This document shows positions 42,625 through 51,510 of a stretch of 64,000 nt of DNA, piece by piece. Numbering within the stretch: the first letter of the stretch is position 1; the number at the start of each line of letters is the position of its first letter. The position numbers and the translations under genes were made by a program. The DNA comes from Brevibacterium sp. CBA3109 (GTDB lineage: Bacteria; Actinomycetota; Actinomycetes; Actinomycetales; Brevibacteriaceae). The notes beneath the pieces were generated by a model. The model ran no database searches, was not told where the DNA came from, and saw only the letters and a list, made by a program, of their open reading frames with translations. Where the stretch lies: the NCBI RefSeq assembly GCF_040256645.1, contig NZ_CP158281.1:3162001-3226000 (forward strand), read 5' to 3'.

Positions 42625-44486
42625 TACTTCTTCTCCTCGTCCTCTTCGTCGACAACCTCAGCGTCGACGACATCGTCGTCGGCACTTGCATCGGCATCGC
42701 CCGCGGCCTCTTCACCAGCGGCACCTTCGGCACCTGGCTGGTTGTAGATGGCTTCGCCGATCTTCTGCTGGTTGGCGACGAGCTTGTCGTAGGCCGACTT
42801 CACGGCGTCGTCGTCTTCGCCCTTGAGTGCTTCCTTGAGAGATTCGACATCCGAGTTGATCTCGGTCTTGACCTCTTCAGGCAGCTTGTCCTCGTTGTCG
42901 GTGATGAGCTTCTCGGTCTGGTAGGCGAGGTTCTCCGCATTGTTGCGGACATCGGCGGCCTCACGGCGCTTCTTGTCCTCTTCTGCGTGCTCCTCGGCCT
43001 CCTGGACCATCCGGTCGATGTCTTCCTTCGGCAGTGCCGAACCGCCGGTGATCGTCATCGACTGTTCGGTGCCGGTGCCCTTGTCGGTGGCCGACACGTG
43101 CACGATGCCGTTGGCGTCGATGTCGAAGGCGACCTCGATCTGCGGCACGCCACGAGGGGCCGGAGCGATGCCGGTCAGCTCAAAGGTGCCCAGGTTCTTG
43201 TTGTCGCGAGTGAACTCACGCTCACCCTGGAAGACCTGGATCGACACGGAGGGCTGGTTGTCCTCAGCCGTAGTGAAGGTCTCCGAACGCTTGGTCGGGA
43301 TCGGGGTGTTGCGCTCGATGAGCTTGGTCATCACGCCGCCCTTGGTCTCGAGTCCGAGCGACAGCGGGGTGACGTCGATGAGCAGAACGTCCTTGCGTTC
43401 GCCCACGAGCACACCGGCCTGCACAGCCGCGCCGATCGCGACGACCTCATCGGGGTTGACGCCCTTGTTGGGCTCCTTGCCTCCGGTGAGCTCGGTGACG
43501 ACGGTGGAAACGGCTGGCATACGGGTCGAGCCGCCGACGAGAACGACGTGGTCAATCTCCGAGACGGAGACGCCGGCGTCCTTCATGACTGCGTGGAACG
43601 GAGCCTTGGTGCGCTCAAGGAGGTCCTTGGTCAGGTCCTCGAACTTCGCCCGCGTCAGGGTCTCATCCAGGTGGATGGGTCCGTTCTCGCTCATCGACAG
43701 GTACTGCAGCGAGATGTTGGTGCTGGTGGCCGAGGAGAGTTCCTTCTTGGCCTGCTCCGAGGCTTCCTTGAGACGCTGGATCGCTGTCGCGTCCTTGCTC
43801 AGGTCGACGCCGTAGCCGTTCTTGACCTCACCGACGAGCCAGTCGACGATGCGCTGATCCCAGTCGTCGCCGCCGAGGCGGTTGTCGCCTGAGGTCGCAC
43901 GGACCTGAATCGTGGAGAAGTCGTCTTCGTCCTTGCCGACTTCCAGCAGGGAGACGTCGAAGGTACCGCCACCGAGATCGAAGACGAGAATGGTCTCGTC
44001 TTCCTTGCCGCGCTCGAGGCCGTAGGCCAGAGCTGCGGCGGTCGGCTCGTTGATGATGCGCGAGACCTTGAGTCCAGCGATCTCACCGGCATCCTTCGTG
44101 GCCTGGCGCTCAGCATCGTTGAAGTAGGCGGGAACGGTGATGACTGCTTCGCTGACATCTTCCTGCAGGTACTCTTCAGCGTCGTGCTTGAGCTTCTGCA
44201 GGATGCGAGCCGACACCTCAGGAGCCGACATCTTCTTGCCGCCGATCTCTGTGGACCAGTCGGTTCCCATGTGGCGCTTGACCGAAGCGACGGTGTTCTT
44301 GATGTTGGTGACGGCCTGGCGCTTGGCGATTTCGCCGACCAGGGAGTCGCCGTTCTTGTTGACAGCAACGACGGATGGGGTCGTACGACCGCCTTCCGAG
44401 TTTGCGATGACCTTAGGGTCGCCGCCTTCGAGGACTGTGACGACGGAATTCGTGGTTCCGAGGTCGATTCCAACTGCACGTGCCAT
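42624..44486 (-). CDS. dnaK: Molecular chaperone DnaK (Hsp70)
   Basis: A 620-residue Hsp70. The ATPase domain starts with [11 protein letters not shown], has [22 protein letters not shown] and LVGGSTRMP, and lacks the segment missing from actinobacterial and Gram-positive DnaK. The substrate domain includes [20 protein letters not shown]. The C-terminus is Ala/Asp/Glu-rich, ending DEEDEEKK. The start is preceded by AAGGAG at good spacing. First gene of the HspR-controlled operon. Confidence 0.98.
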   Translation of the reverse strand: MARAVGIDLGTTNSVVTVLEGGDPKVIANSEGGRTTPSVVAVNKNGDSLVGEIAKRQAVTNIKNTVASVKRHMGTDWSTEIGGKKMSAPEVSARILQKLKHDAEEYLQEDVSEAVITVPAYFNDAERQATKDAGEIAGLKVSRIINEPTAAALAYGLERGKEDETILVFDLGGGTFDVSLLEVGKDEDDFSTIQVRATSGDNRLGGDDWDQRIVDWLVGEVKNGYGVDLSKDATAIQRLKEASEQAKKELSSATSTNISLQYLSMSENGPIHLDETLTRAKFEDLTKDLLERTKAPFHAVMKDAGVSVSEIDHVVLVGGSTRMPAVSTVVTELTGGKEPNKGVNPDEVVAIGAAVQAGVLVGERKDVLLIDVTPLSLGLETKGGVMTKLIERNTPIPTKRSETFTTAEDNQPSVSIQVFQGEREFTRDNKNLGTFELTGIAPAPRGVPQIEVAFDIDANGIVHVSATDKGTGTEQSMTITGGSALPKEDIDRMVQEAEEHAEEDKKRREAADVRNNAENLAYQTEKLITDNEDKLPEEVKTEINSDVESLKEALKGEDDDAVKSAYDKLVANQQKIGEAIYNQPGAEGAAGEEAAGDADASADDDVVDAEVVDEEDEEKK

Positions 44487-44552
44487 AACGTTCTCTCCTT
44501 AAATGTCGTGAGTATCTTCGACTCGAATGTGTGCGATCGGGCGGATCCGGTT

Positions 44553-44601
44553 CTTGAGTCAGAACCACTCGACCGCACACATTGAGCCAACCGGACTCAA
44601 G
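44553..44601 (-). promoter_or_regulatory. Two HAIR (HspR) operators upstream of dnaK
   Basis: CTTGAGT-N7-ACTCGAC at 44553-44573 and ATTGAGC-N7-ACTCAAG at 44581-44601 both keep the seven-base spacing of the HAIR consensus CTTGAGT-N7-ACTCAAG, each with two mismatches. They are 28 bp apart and 67-115 bp before the dnaK start. A further inverted pair AAAGTTG/CAACTTT lies at 44641-44667. Confidence 0.85.
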
Positions 44602-44898
44602 TATTCTCTTCGAGGTTCCGACCGTCAAGTCGGCCTCATCAAAGTTGCGTACACCAGACTCAACTTTGCTGAGGGAGATTTTATTCCGATAGACGAAAGT
44701 TTCTCGGAAAAGACCTGTTGTAGGTTCTCGATTAAGTTGTCACTTTCTCACTTTCTTGGCCATGGCGTGTCAAATTTCTCACGCACCTGTCAATCGAGGA
44801 CCATGAGGATATGGTCGTTCGCAACGTAGCGTTCCGATACTGCATGGATCGCCCCGGGGATAATAGAGGCAGGGAGATTGGAAGAAGGAGATTCTCTC

Positions 44899-45210
44899 AT
44901 GCCAGTGAAATACACCGATGAGCTCAAAGCTCGTGCCGTCGAGCTCGTCATTCATGCCCAGGCCGATCCTGAGACCGCGAGCAGGGCAATCACCCGCGTC
45001 GCGAACGAACTCGGCCTGAGCAAGGAGACCCTGCGAGTTTGGGTGCGCAAGCACAAGGACTCCGGCAGAGCCACGCCGACGGAATCGGTCGACCTTGAGG
45101 CCGAAAACCGTCGACTGCGCGCCGAGTTGACCGAAGCGAAACGGGCAAACGAGATACTTCGCCGGGCGTCGGCTTTCTTCGCGGCGGAGCTCGACCGCCC
45201 ATCCAAGTAA
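44899..45210 (+). CDS. IS3-family transposase OrfA (helix-turn-helix subunit)
   Basis: A 103-residue OrfA. It opens with KYTDELKARAVELV; the HTH NELGLSKETLRVWVRKHK at about 45-62 recognises the inverted repeats. A leucine-zipper-like helix (LEAENRRLRAELTEAKRANEIL) follows, and the end FFAAELDRPSK is typical. ATG 44899 has GAAGGAG 8 nt upstream. The full transposase would be made by a -1 frameshift near the TTTCTTC run at about 45172-45180 into orfB. Confidence 0.9.
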   Translation: MPVKYTDELKARAVELVIHAQADPETASRAITRVANELGLSKETLRVWVRKHKDSGRATPTESVDLEAENRRLRAELTEAKRANEILRRASAFFAAELDRPSK

Positions 45211-46130
45211 TCGTCGATTTCATCGACAACAACCGCGACGAGTTCGGAGTCGAGCCAATCGTGCGCGCCCTTTCAGGGACTGCTGCACGGATTGCTGTGA
45301 GCTCGTATTACGCGTACAAATTACGCCAGCCTTCAGCCCGTGCTGTCCGGGACCGGGAGCTCAAGACCGCCATCCGGGACGTCTACGAGGCGAACTATTC
45401 CTGTTACGGGGTGCGGAAGATGTGGAAGGCGATCAACCGCGAGTATGCGGACCGGTTCGGGAATATCGCTCGGTGCACGGTCGAGCGGTTGATGCGCCAG
45501 CTGGGCATTGACGGGGTTCGTCGTCGGCGGAAGCGTCCGAAGACGGCCTCGGCCAGGGCCGAGGAGTGCCCGGAGGATCTCGTCGAACGTGAGTTCACAG
45601 CTGAGGGTCCGAACTGTCTCTGGGTCGCCGACATCACCTATATTCCGACCCAGGCTGGGTGAGTATACACAACGTTCATTCTCGACGTCTTCCACCGCGA
45701 GATCGTGGGTTGGCAGGTGACGAATCATATGCGTGAGTCGCTGGCCAGGGACGCGTTGACGATGGCTCTGGCAGCGAAGTTCCGGGCCGGCGAAGACGTG
45801 TCCAGGCTTGTCCACCACTCGGATCGCGGAGTCCAATTCAGGTCGATTCGCTATGGCGAGACTCTGGCAGAATCCGAGATCGTGGCGTCGGTGGGGTCAC
45901 GCGGGGACTCATACGATAATGCCATGGCTGAAGCACTGAATTCAGTCTACAAAGCGGAACTGATCGACCGTCGCGAATGGTCGGGGTTGATCGAGGTGAT
46001 GGCAGCGACATCGAAATGGATCGGGTGGTACAACCGGCAACGACTGCATTCGGCGATCGGATATCGACCTCCGTTCGAGGTCCAAGCTGAGTGGACCAAC
46101 CAGGGTGCGACCGCGAGCGTAGCTGCATAG
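45182..46130 (+). pseudogene. IS3-family transposase OrfB, interrupted by TGA
   Basis: Frame -1 relative to OrfA. It contains IQVIVDFIDNNRDEFGVEPI, SCYGVRKMWKAI and the DDE integrase core: first Asp in WVADITYIPTQAG, second in HHSDRGVQF, Glu in AEALNSVYKAELI. At 45660-45662 a TGA replaces the usual TGG of the conserved AGW motif, splitting the catalytic domain between the first and second acidic residues. Everything after remains open and well conserved. A single G-to-A change probably disabled the element recently. Confidence 0.88.
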
Positions 46131-46172
46131 AAAACCAGGAAAAACAGCCTCTATGAAACCCGGTGCTTGACA

Positions 46173-46786
46173 TTGCCCGTCTCGCCGGAGGGGCAACGTA
46201 TCCCAAGATTGTTCCCTTCCTCGGCCAATACTCGATGCTGGCTTCGAAACACCGGAGCATCCTTAACGGGCTCGTATACCCGGTTCCCGACCCCGCCTAC
46301 CCGTTCCTAGGTGTACATCTCACGAAGCGAGTTGATGGCGAAATGCTAATGGGCCCCAACGCGTTCCTTTCGTTTGGACGAGAAAACTACAGCGGCTGGG
46401 GCATCGGGATCAAGGACAGCCTCGACGTGGTCTTCAGCGCAGCCTTCTGGAAGTTCGCATCACGGAATATCAGGGCCGCTATCCACGAGTTTGGCGCAGT
46501 AGTTTCCCGCAAGAAGTTCCTTGCGGGAGCCGCCGCTTACGCCCCGGCCCTGGACGGAGCACGATCCACGCCCATTACCCGCGGGATCCGCGCGCAGGCG
46601 ATGGATGAAAACGGGCAATTGGTGGATGACTTCGTTATCGAACAACTGGGTCGCGTCACTGCGCTGAGAAATGCCCCCTCTCCCGGCGCAACATCTGCGT
46701 TGGCGATTGCCGAGCACCACGTCCAGGAAATCGATGAAACCATGGCAAGGTTCACAGGCGGGGCGTCGAAGAGCGACGTTCACTAG
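46173..46786 (+). pseudogene. L-2-hydroxyglutarate oxidase (LhgO-like), 5' truncated
   Basis: About 204 C-terminal residues of an FAD-dependent LhgO. Recognisable are YPKIVPFLGQYSML, NGLVYPVPDPAYPFLGVHLTKRVDGEMLMGPNAFL in pieces, and DDFVIEQLGRVTALRNAPSPGATSALAIAEH near the end. The N-terminal FAD-binding half is missing. Homology starts almost exactly at the right end of the IS3 element, and no matching 5' part lies on its left. A GTG at 46163 inside the IS could start a stub, but it could not bind FAD. Confidence 0.85.
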
Positions 46787-47072
46787 CCCAGGGGTTCATC
46801 GCAGTGCGGGAAGCCGTTGATGTCCGTTTTTAGGACTCAGCGGCTTCCTGATCTCAAGCCCGTCGTTCCCACCGTGGTCACCGGTGTGTACCCCGGGCCC
46901 CACACCTTTCGGTTGTTGTTCTCATATTGCATCAAGCAGATGGGTGCCGATTCATCCGGCAAGGTTGGCGTTGGAGCCATTGCTTGAGGCATTCACGGAG
47001 GCGGGCCAACCCGGGTGTTTCATTCCCACATGGGCCCGGCGGCAAATGACTGGACGGCGGCAAGTAGGACCG
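46787..47072. other. Non-coding spacer in the decayed region, one hairpin
   Basis: No gene is recognised. An imperfect stem pairs GGAAGCCGTTGA (from 46810) with TCAGCGGCTTCC (to 46847), with a T-rich loop, and could end transcription after the oxidase remnant. Confidence 0.45.
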
Positions 47073-47261
47073 TCATACCTTGGTCTCATCAGACAGCAGA
47101 CCAACGTAGCGGTAGACAGGTGCCCTGCTGATGCCCAGCAGCTTCCCGATCTCGGATGGAGGTGAGCCCAGCCGTCCGGTATTGGCCGGCTTGCCTGGCC
47201 TCGGCTTCCCACGGTCAAAACCGCCTGGGCATTTGGCACCTGCAGGCGGTTCTGGCTGCAG
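47073..47261 (-). pseudogene. Serine recombinase/resolvase C-terminal fragment
   Basis: About 60 residues. The clear part is PPSEIGKLLGISRAPVYRYV, the C-terminal DNA-binding helix-turn-helix of resolvase/invertase proteins, ending ETKV then stop. The catalytic domain is absent. The sequence just upstream is best read with a frameshift. It abuts the helicase fragment without a gap. Confidence 0.7.
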
Positions 47262-47779
47262 CGGATATCGATCGCGGCCTTCGCGCTGTGCCCGATGCGG
47301 ATGGTCATGGCCGGATTGATGCCGACGAACTCGATGCCGAGCTTCTTCCCCTGCGTGAAGTGATCCCACAGCAGGGGAGTGCGGAAGTCGCCGAGGTGGT
47401 ACGGCGCCCCGTCGGGCGTGAAGTCGGTCTTCCCGCGGGTGCGCAGTCCCGCGAGTTGGGTGAACCATTCCTGGTGGGCCGGGTCGATGTCGAACTGCCG
47501 GGCCATGCGGTCGATGGTGCGCCAGGTCAGGGTCTTCTTCACCCAGTTGCCGGACTCGCTGAGCATGAGCGGGCGGATCGCGAGGCTCGGATTCGCGCCC
47601 GGGGTGACGTCGTCCTTGTCGAGGAGGACGGAGTGCTGAGCTTCGAACCAAGTGCGGGGGATGACCTGGACGAGCTCGAATCCCAAGGCCACGGGCGTGT
47701 GCGAGTGCGGAGCCGCCTCGGCGAGTGGGGCGAAGGCATCACGCCAATCGGCGGGGATGGCGGATCGGTTGTCAGACAC
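47262..47779 (-). pseudogene. N-terminal fragment of a large helicase-like protein
   Basis: About 172 residues starting MSDNRSAIPADWRDAFAPL. The segment VKKTLTWRTIDRM, then FDIDPAHQEWFTQLAGL, and LLWDHFTQGKKLGIEFV resembles the pre-helicase region of actinobacterial SNF2-type DEAD/DEAH helicases. No Walker motifs remain. After AAIDI the reading runs into resolvase DNA, so the rest of the gene was lost by recombination. The family call rests on general resemblance only. Confidence 0.6.
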
Positions 47780-47851
47780 CAGGCCATCCTCTCATTTGCC
47801 GGTGCCACGAGACGTACGCGCTGCGTCCGGGGTGAGAGGTACAGTCGGCGC

Positions 47852-48145
47852 ATGAGCGAGAACAGCGATGGCGAGCGGTGGCTGATCGTCAAGGGACGCC
47901 GGTGGCGACGAACAGACCCAGCACTGGAACCGAGCGTGATCGAGGAACTCAAGAGCCGCCTCGGCGCTGCGAGGAATGCCGTCAAGCAAGCGAAGAAGCG
48001 GGGTGCTGAGAATGATCTCGCGGAGGCGAGACGGAGGGTGGATGTCGCGAAGCACGGCCTCGGCGAACGCGGCGAGTATTGGTGGGAGATGTCAGTCGAA
48101 GACCGCCGGCAACGCGCGGAGACGGCCCTGAACGAACTGCGGTGA
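47852..48145 (+). CDS. Small basic conserved protein of unknown function
   Basis: A 97-residue protein. GERWLIVKGRRWRRTDPALEP opens it and is followed by a long charged helix (LKSRLGAARNAVKQAKKRGAEND...) and GLGERGEYWWEMS. This pattern is a widespread small actinobacterial family sometimes labelled biopolymer transporter Tol, a name without good support. The ATG at 47852 has GAGAGG 12 nt upstream. No signal peptide. It looks intact despite the decayed surroundings. Confidence 0.75.
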   Translation: MSENSDGERWLIVKGRRWRRTDPALEPSVIEELKSRLGAARNAVKQAKKRGAENDLAEARRRVDVAKHGLGERGEYWWEMSVEDRRQRAETALNELR

Positions 48146-48215
48146 GCTCGAACAGGGCCGCCTCATCAGCCTCATCAGGCGTGAGCAGCCCGGGTGCACG
48201 CGCTGCTGCGGGGCG

Positions 48216-48680
48216 TCAGACTCCGGACACCGCGGCTGCCAAGTTGCCGAGGGACGATTCGAGGTCCTCTTCGCTGACGGCCGGGAAGTCGACCTGCTTG
48301 AGCACCTCCTTGTCGGTGACAGCGCTCCAGTCGTAGGTCACGGAGACCTCGGTCGAGTCATGGCTGTGGGACTTGAGCTCCCAGACCCACTCCCAGCCCG
48401 GTGGCTCTTCACCGGCCGGTGCCGTCTTCCAGGCGAGAAGCTTGTTCTCCTCAAAGCCGATGACGTGATTGTCGGTCTTGTAGTCGCCGCCCATCTTGTC
48501 CCAGTGCATGTTCATCGTGAACACTTGGCCGGTCTCGGTGATGCGATCGGTCTTGTCATCCGACTGGACCATTCCCGAGCCGTCGATCTCGGCATGACGC
48601 TCTGGATTGGAGAGGATTCGGAAGATGTCCTCTACGGGGGCATCGATCGTCCGCGAAGCGCTGATGCTCGTGTCACTCAT
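48216..48680 (-). CDS. SRPBCC (START-like) family protein
   Basis: A 154-residue single-domain protein of the Bet v1/polyketide-cyclase helix-grip fold. SRTIDAPVEDIFRILSNPERHAEIDGSG is the typical opening, and GFEENKLLAWKTAP and GWEWVWELK are typical strands. It likely binds a hydrophobic ligand; the actual substrate is unknown. The ATG at 48680 is preferred because GAAAGG lies 8 nt upstream. It converges on the preceding small gene. Confidence 0.88.
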   Translation of the reverse strand: MSDTSISASRTIDAPVEDIFRILSNPERHAEIDGSGMVQSDDKTDRITETGQVFTMNMHWDKMGGDYKTDNHVIGFEENKLLAWKTAPAGEEPPGWEWVWELKSHSHDSTEVSVTYDWSAVTDKEVLKQVDFPAVSEEDLESSLGNLAAAVSGV

Positions 48681-48828
48681 GTCTGTCACCTTTCGTCAGG
48701 TGGTGGATGGAGTACGGGTCGGTCGACCCGTCCCTGTGGGCCACGGTATACCCTGATTCCGAATGAGGGGAGGGGGTGCGCAACCAATGACAGCAAATGT
48801 GGTCGCTTTTCCGGATCCTCGTTGAGGA

Positions 48829-49040
48829 ATGCAGAATAGCCGACAGAGGTACGTGCCCGACGACCAAAACTTCAACATCGTAGGCAGCTATCGGCCGGCA
48901 GTCTCGCAAGGCCCGATCGCTGATCCTGCAAGGACATGTGGATGTCGTTCCGACCGGACCCTTGGAGAATTGGACTGCTCCGCCCTTCGAGCCTCGAGTC
49001 GAGAACTCCTGGCTGTACGGACGTGGCGCTGCCTGCGTCA
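48829..49040 (+). pseudogene. M20 family peptidase (deacylase) remnant
   Basis: A fragment of a zinc aminoacylase/ArgE-like protein. NFNIVGSYRPAVS is followed, after a frame change near 48900, by ARSLILQGHVDVVPTGP, which carries the zinc-ligand HxD motif, then PPFEPRVENSWLYGRGAACVK. The rest of the protein is missing where IS30 sequence begins. Confidence 0.75.
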
Positions 49041-49396
49041 AAGACCAGCTCATCAACCGCCTCAACCATCACAATCAGGTCCGAAGACGAGTCAGGACAC
49101 TGACGTGGGATCGAGGGATGGAGCTGGCCGAGCACGAGGCCATCAGCCAAAGCACGGGTGTCGAGGTGTTCTTCGCCGACCCGCGCAGCCCCTGGCAACG
49201 AGGAACGAACGAAAACACCAACGGGCTGACGCGACAATTCCTGCCGAAGAAGACCGACCTCGGGGCCTACGACCAATCAGCTCTCGACGTCATTGCTCAT
49301 GAGCTCAACACCCGACCCCGAAAGTGTTTGAGCTTCCGAACACCGCTCGAGGCCCAGCACGACCTCACCACCCGAAAACCAGAGGTGTTGCCTTGA
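49041..49396 (+). pseudogene. IS30-family transposase C-terminal remnant
   Basis: About 115 residues of an IS30 DDE transposase: LTWDRGMELAEHEAI (second Asp), FADPRSPWQRGTNENTNGLTRQFLPK in pieces (catalytic Glu in NENTNG), and LNTRPRKCLSFRTP. The N-terminal HTH and first Asp are absent. It is fused in frame to the M20 remnant, giving a chimeric open stretch of about 150 residues that is unlikely to be functional. Confidence 0.85.
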
Positions 49397-49470
49397 CGAT
49401 TTGAATCTAAGGGTGACGCCCAGCAGCGCAAATGCAACGATGGACCTGCCGATCGACCGCCTCGCGAATC

Positions 49471-50517
49471 TCATTTCAACCCCTCGGGCGCATCGATTCG
49501 GCGAGCGATGTGCATGACGAAGCTACCGCGCGTTACGAGTGTCGGGCGACGAACCACCGCGACCACACCGTCGACTTCGGCGCGATGCTCGACCGGTGCT
49601 CGATGCGGATCGTCGACCGAGTACACCAGAGCGACGATATCGTCCTGGAGTACCTCGTCGCCGAGGCCGACGAGCGGTTCGAAGAGACCCGGGATCTCAG
49701 CCGGTATCCCCGATTCAGAGACAAGCTCGAGCCACTGCTGAGCCGGCCGATCGACTTCACCGACTCGAGGCGACGCGATGCCGGCAAGCGCCGCGAGCTC
49801 GACGTCCTCAGACAGGATTCCCTGATCAGTCAAAAACTGGCGCAGACCCCTGCGGATGTCAGCGAGAGTCCGGCGGTCGACTGTGCCTCCCCCGGCGAGC
49901 TCCGTGGCGACGACGGGAATCCCCGCGTCGTCCCCCGCCGAGTTGATCGATCCCGGTTCGAATTTCTCTGCCACGACGATGACATACGGAAGGTTCAGAC
50001 GGCGAGCGATCTGCGATTTGGTCTGCCACAACTCCTTCGTCGGCCCCCGATAGACGAAAGCCGCATCGACATAGACGGAATTGCTGCCTCCGGAGTGCAG
50101 ATCCAATGCCGCATCGGCTCTAGGAAGCAGCTGTCGACTGATGAATTCCGCAACCTGGCAGGTCGGAGCACCTTCGGCCGAACCGGGGTAAGAACGATTG
50201 AGATTGGCACCGTCGAGCGGCGAAACCCTGGTTCCGACTCGGACTGCCGGCGCATTGGCCGCAGGGACGATGATCACCGTTCCGCTGATGTGTTCAGGCG
50301 TCAGTTCCCGGGCAAGCGCTTGCAGTGCCACCTGCCCCTCGTATTCGTCGCCATGTGTGCCCGCGACCAGAAGCGCAGTAGGACCTGCACCTGACGAGAC
50401 AACAGTGACCGGGACTGGGATCAGAGCAGAATCGTTGACATTGTCCGACTGAGTGAGTCCGATATATCCGTGCTGGACTCCGAATTCTTCGAAATCGATG
50501 CCTCGAATGACCGTCAT
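49471..50517 (-). CDS. Succinylglutamate desuccinylase/aspartoacylase family deacylase
   Basis: A 348-residue zinc carboxypeptidase-fold (M14) amide hydrolase. The zinc ligands are in GTHGDEYEGQ (HxxE) at about 55 and DLHSGG at about 150. Other marks are NLNRSYPGS and the C-terminal beta-barrel (VGEVDRPAQ... to the end). The ATG at 50517 follows AAAGGAG by 4 nt. The family removes acyl groups from N-acyl amino acids (aspartoacylase, AstE, DoeB). A CTGTATACAG palindrome lies in its promoter, the same as before the Rieske oxygenase gene, so it probably takes part in the same pathway. Confidence 0.9.
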   Translation of the reverse strand: MTVIRGIDFEEFGVQHGYIGLTQSDNVNDSALIPVPVTVVSSGAGPTALLVAGTHGDEYEGQVALQALARELTPEHISGTVIIVPAANAPAVRVGTRVSPLDGANLNRSYPGSAEGAPTCQVAEFISRQLLPRADAALDLHSGGSNSVYVDAAFVYRGPTKELWQTKSQIARRLNLPYVIVVAEKFEPGSINSAGDDAGIPVVATELAGGGTVDRRTLADIRRGLRQFLTDQGILSEDVELAALAGIASPRVGEVDRPAQQWLELVSESGIPAEIPGLFEPLVGLGDEVLQDDIVALVYSVDDPHRAPVEHRAEVDGVVAVVRRPTLVTRGSFVMHIARRIDAPEGLK

Positions 50518-50607
50518 AACGCTCCTTTGCGCAATAGTGGTATCGCTCGAATTCCTGGCGGGAATGTACTTACCGTATTGATAGAACCCGAGTCTCTCCA
50601 GTGTTGG

Positions 50608-50622
50608 ACACACTGTATACAG
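50608..50622. promoter_or_regulatory. GntR-type operator ACACACTGTATACAG before the deacylase gene
   Basis: Contains the perfect palindrome CTGTATACAG (50613-50622). The identical 15-mer occurs at 51454-51468 in the oxygenase promoter. The GTATAC core is typical of FCD-type GntR binding sites. Confidence 0.7.
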
Positions 50623-50673
50623 AAACGTTTCAGTCGGCAACATCGCGCCGGAGGCGAATCGTATCGGCGGCGG

Positions 50674-51330
50674 TCATTCCACGATGGGGCCTCCACGTTC
50701 GTCCGCGGGATCGTGGCAGATCCGCAGAATCTCCGTGGCCTTCGCCAGATCGTGCGCCTCCAAGGCGTCTATGATCCGTTCATGATCGGAAGCGACCCGC
50801 TCCACGTGCTCCCGGCCCGGCGTGTACGTCAGTGCGATGCGTCGCTGCACAGGGTGGCTCCAGACCGAGCCCAGGAGCTCGAGCATGTAGCCATTGGGGC
50901 ACGGCTCGACCAATCGACGATGGAACCTGAGAGAGACGTCGAAAACCTCCATACCATCCGTCGGGCTGCACAGCCTCGCCTCAGCAGCAAGGGTTCGCAG
51001 ATGAAGCAGGTCCCTGGGTGTATGCCTGCCGAAAGCCGATCGGAGCGCGAGTTCTTCGAGAGCCGCGCGCACCTCGAAGACATCTTCGACCTGATTTCGC
51101 GAGAGATCCGTGACGAAGTACCCGCGCGAGGCCACCAAGGTCGCCAGACCATCGGTCGTCAGCTGAGTCAGCGCGTCGCGCACAGGAGTCCGGGATACGT
51201 CGAACTGCGCCGCGATCTTCTCTTGCACCAGAGGCTCACCGGCGGCCAGTTCCCCGCTCACGATCAATCGACTGACGTTCTCATAGACCTGCTCGGCCAA
51301 CGGCTTGCCTGCGGCGTCTTCCGTGCCCAT
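50674..51330 (-). CDS. GntR family (FCD type) transcriptional regulator
   Basis: A 218-residue regulator. The winged helix at about 8-75 includes LAEQVYENVSRLIVSGEL and FDVSRTPVRDALTQLTTDGL, and the FCD ligand domain at about 80-205 carries the helices with RFHRRLVE and DHERIIDALEAHD that hold the metal-binding histidines. The ATG follows GGAGG. It lies between the deacylase gene (same strand, downstream) and the divergent Rieske operon, and both have the same palindrome. Most likely it is the repressor of the module and responds to its substrate or an intermediate. Confidence 0.92.
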   Translation of the reverse strand: MGTEDAAGKPLAEQVYENVSRLIVSGELAAGEPLVQEKIAAQFDVSRTPVRDALTQLTTDGLATLVASRGYFVTDLSRNQVEDVFEVRAALEELALRSAFGRHTPRDLLHLRTLAAEARLCSPTDGMEVFDVSLRFHRRLVEPCPNGYMLELLGSVWSHPVQRRIALTYTPGREHVERVASDHERIIDALEAHDLAKATEILRICHDPADERGGPIVE

Positions 51331-51453
51331 CGTTTCCTCCCGGCGATCTCAGCGTCCGTGCTCGATCCGCCGACCACGATGCTCGTGATCCGCGCTGCTG
51401 CTACCTCTACTCTTCCGCGATTGCCTCGGATTGCAAAATCATGTCGACATAGT

Positions 51454-51468
51454 ACACACTGTATACAG
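51454..51468. promoter_or_regulatory. GntR-type operator ACACACTGTATACAG before the Rieske operon
   Basis: Identical over 15 bases to the element at 50608-50622, with palindromic core CTGTATACAG at 51459-51468. It is 43-57 bp before the oxygenase start codon, a position where a bound repressor would block RNA polymerase. Confidence 0.7.
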
Positions 51469-51510
51469 TAGATTGAAGAAGTTCTGCTTACTCGAGCAAG
51501 GAGGCTCCCC

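Larger units (their letters stand above)
44845..46172 (+). mobile_element. IS3-family insertion sequence (inactivated)
   Basis: An about 1.33-kb element with orfA and a -1-frame orfB. Candidate terminal inverted repeats are at 44845-44870 and 46147-46172: both begin TG when read inward, end in ATAGAGGC and match at 18 of 26 positions. The exact ends may be off by a few bases. No target duplication is visible and different genes abut the two sides, so a deletion or rearrangement followed insertion. Confidence 0.8.

Noticed and set aside
44841..46176. Target-site duplication around the IS3 element
   Set aside because: Flanks (ending CTGCA on the left, beginning TTGCC on the right) share no direct repeat of three or more bases.
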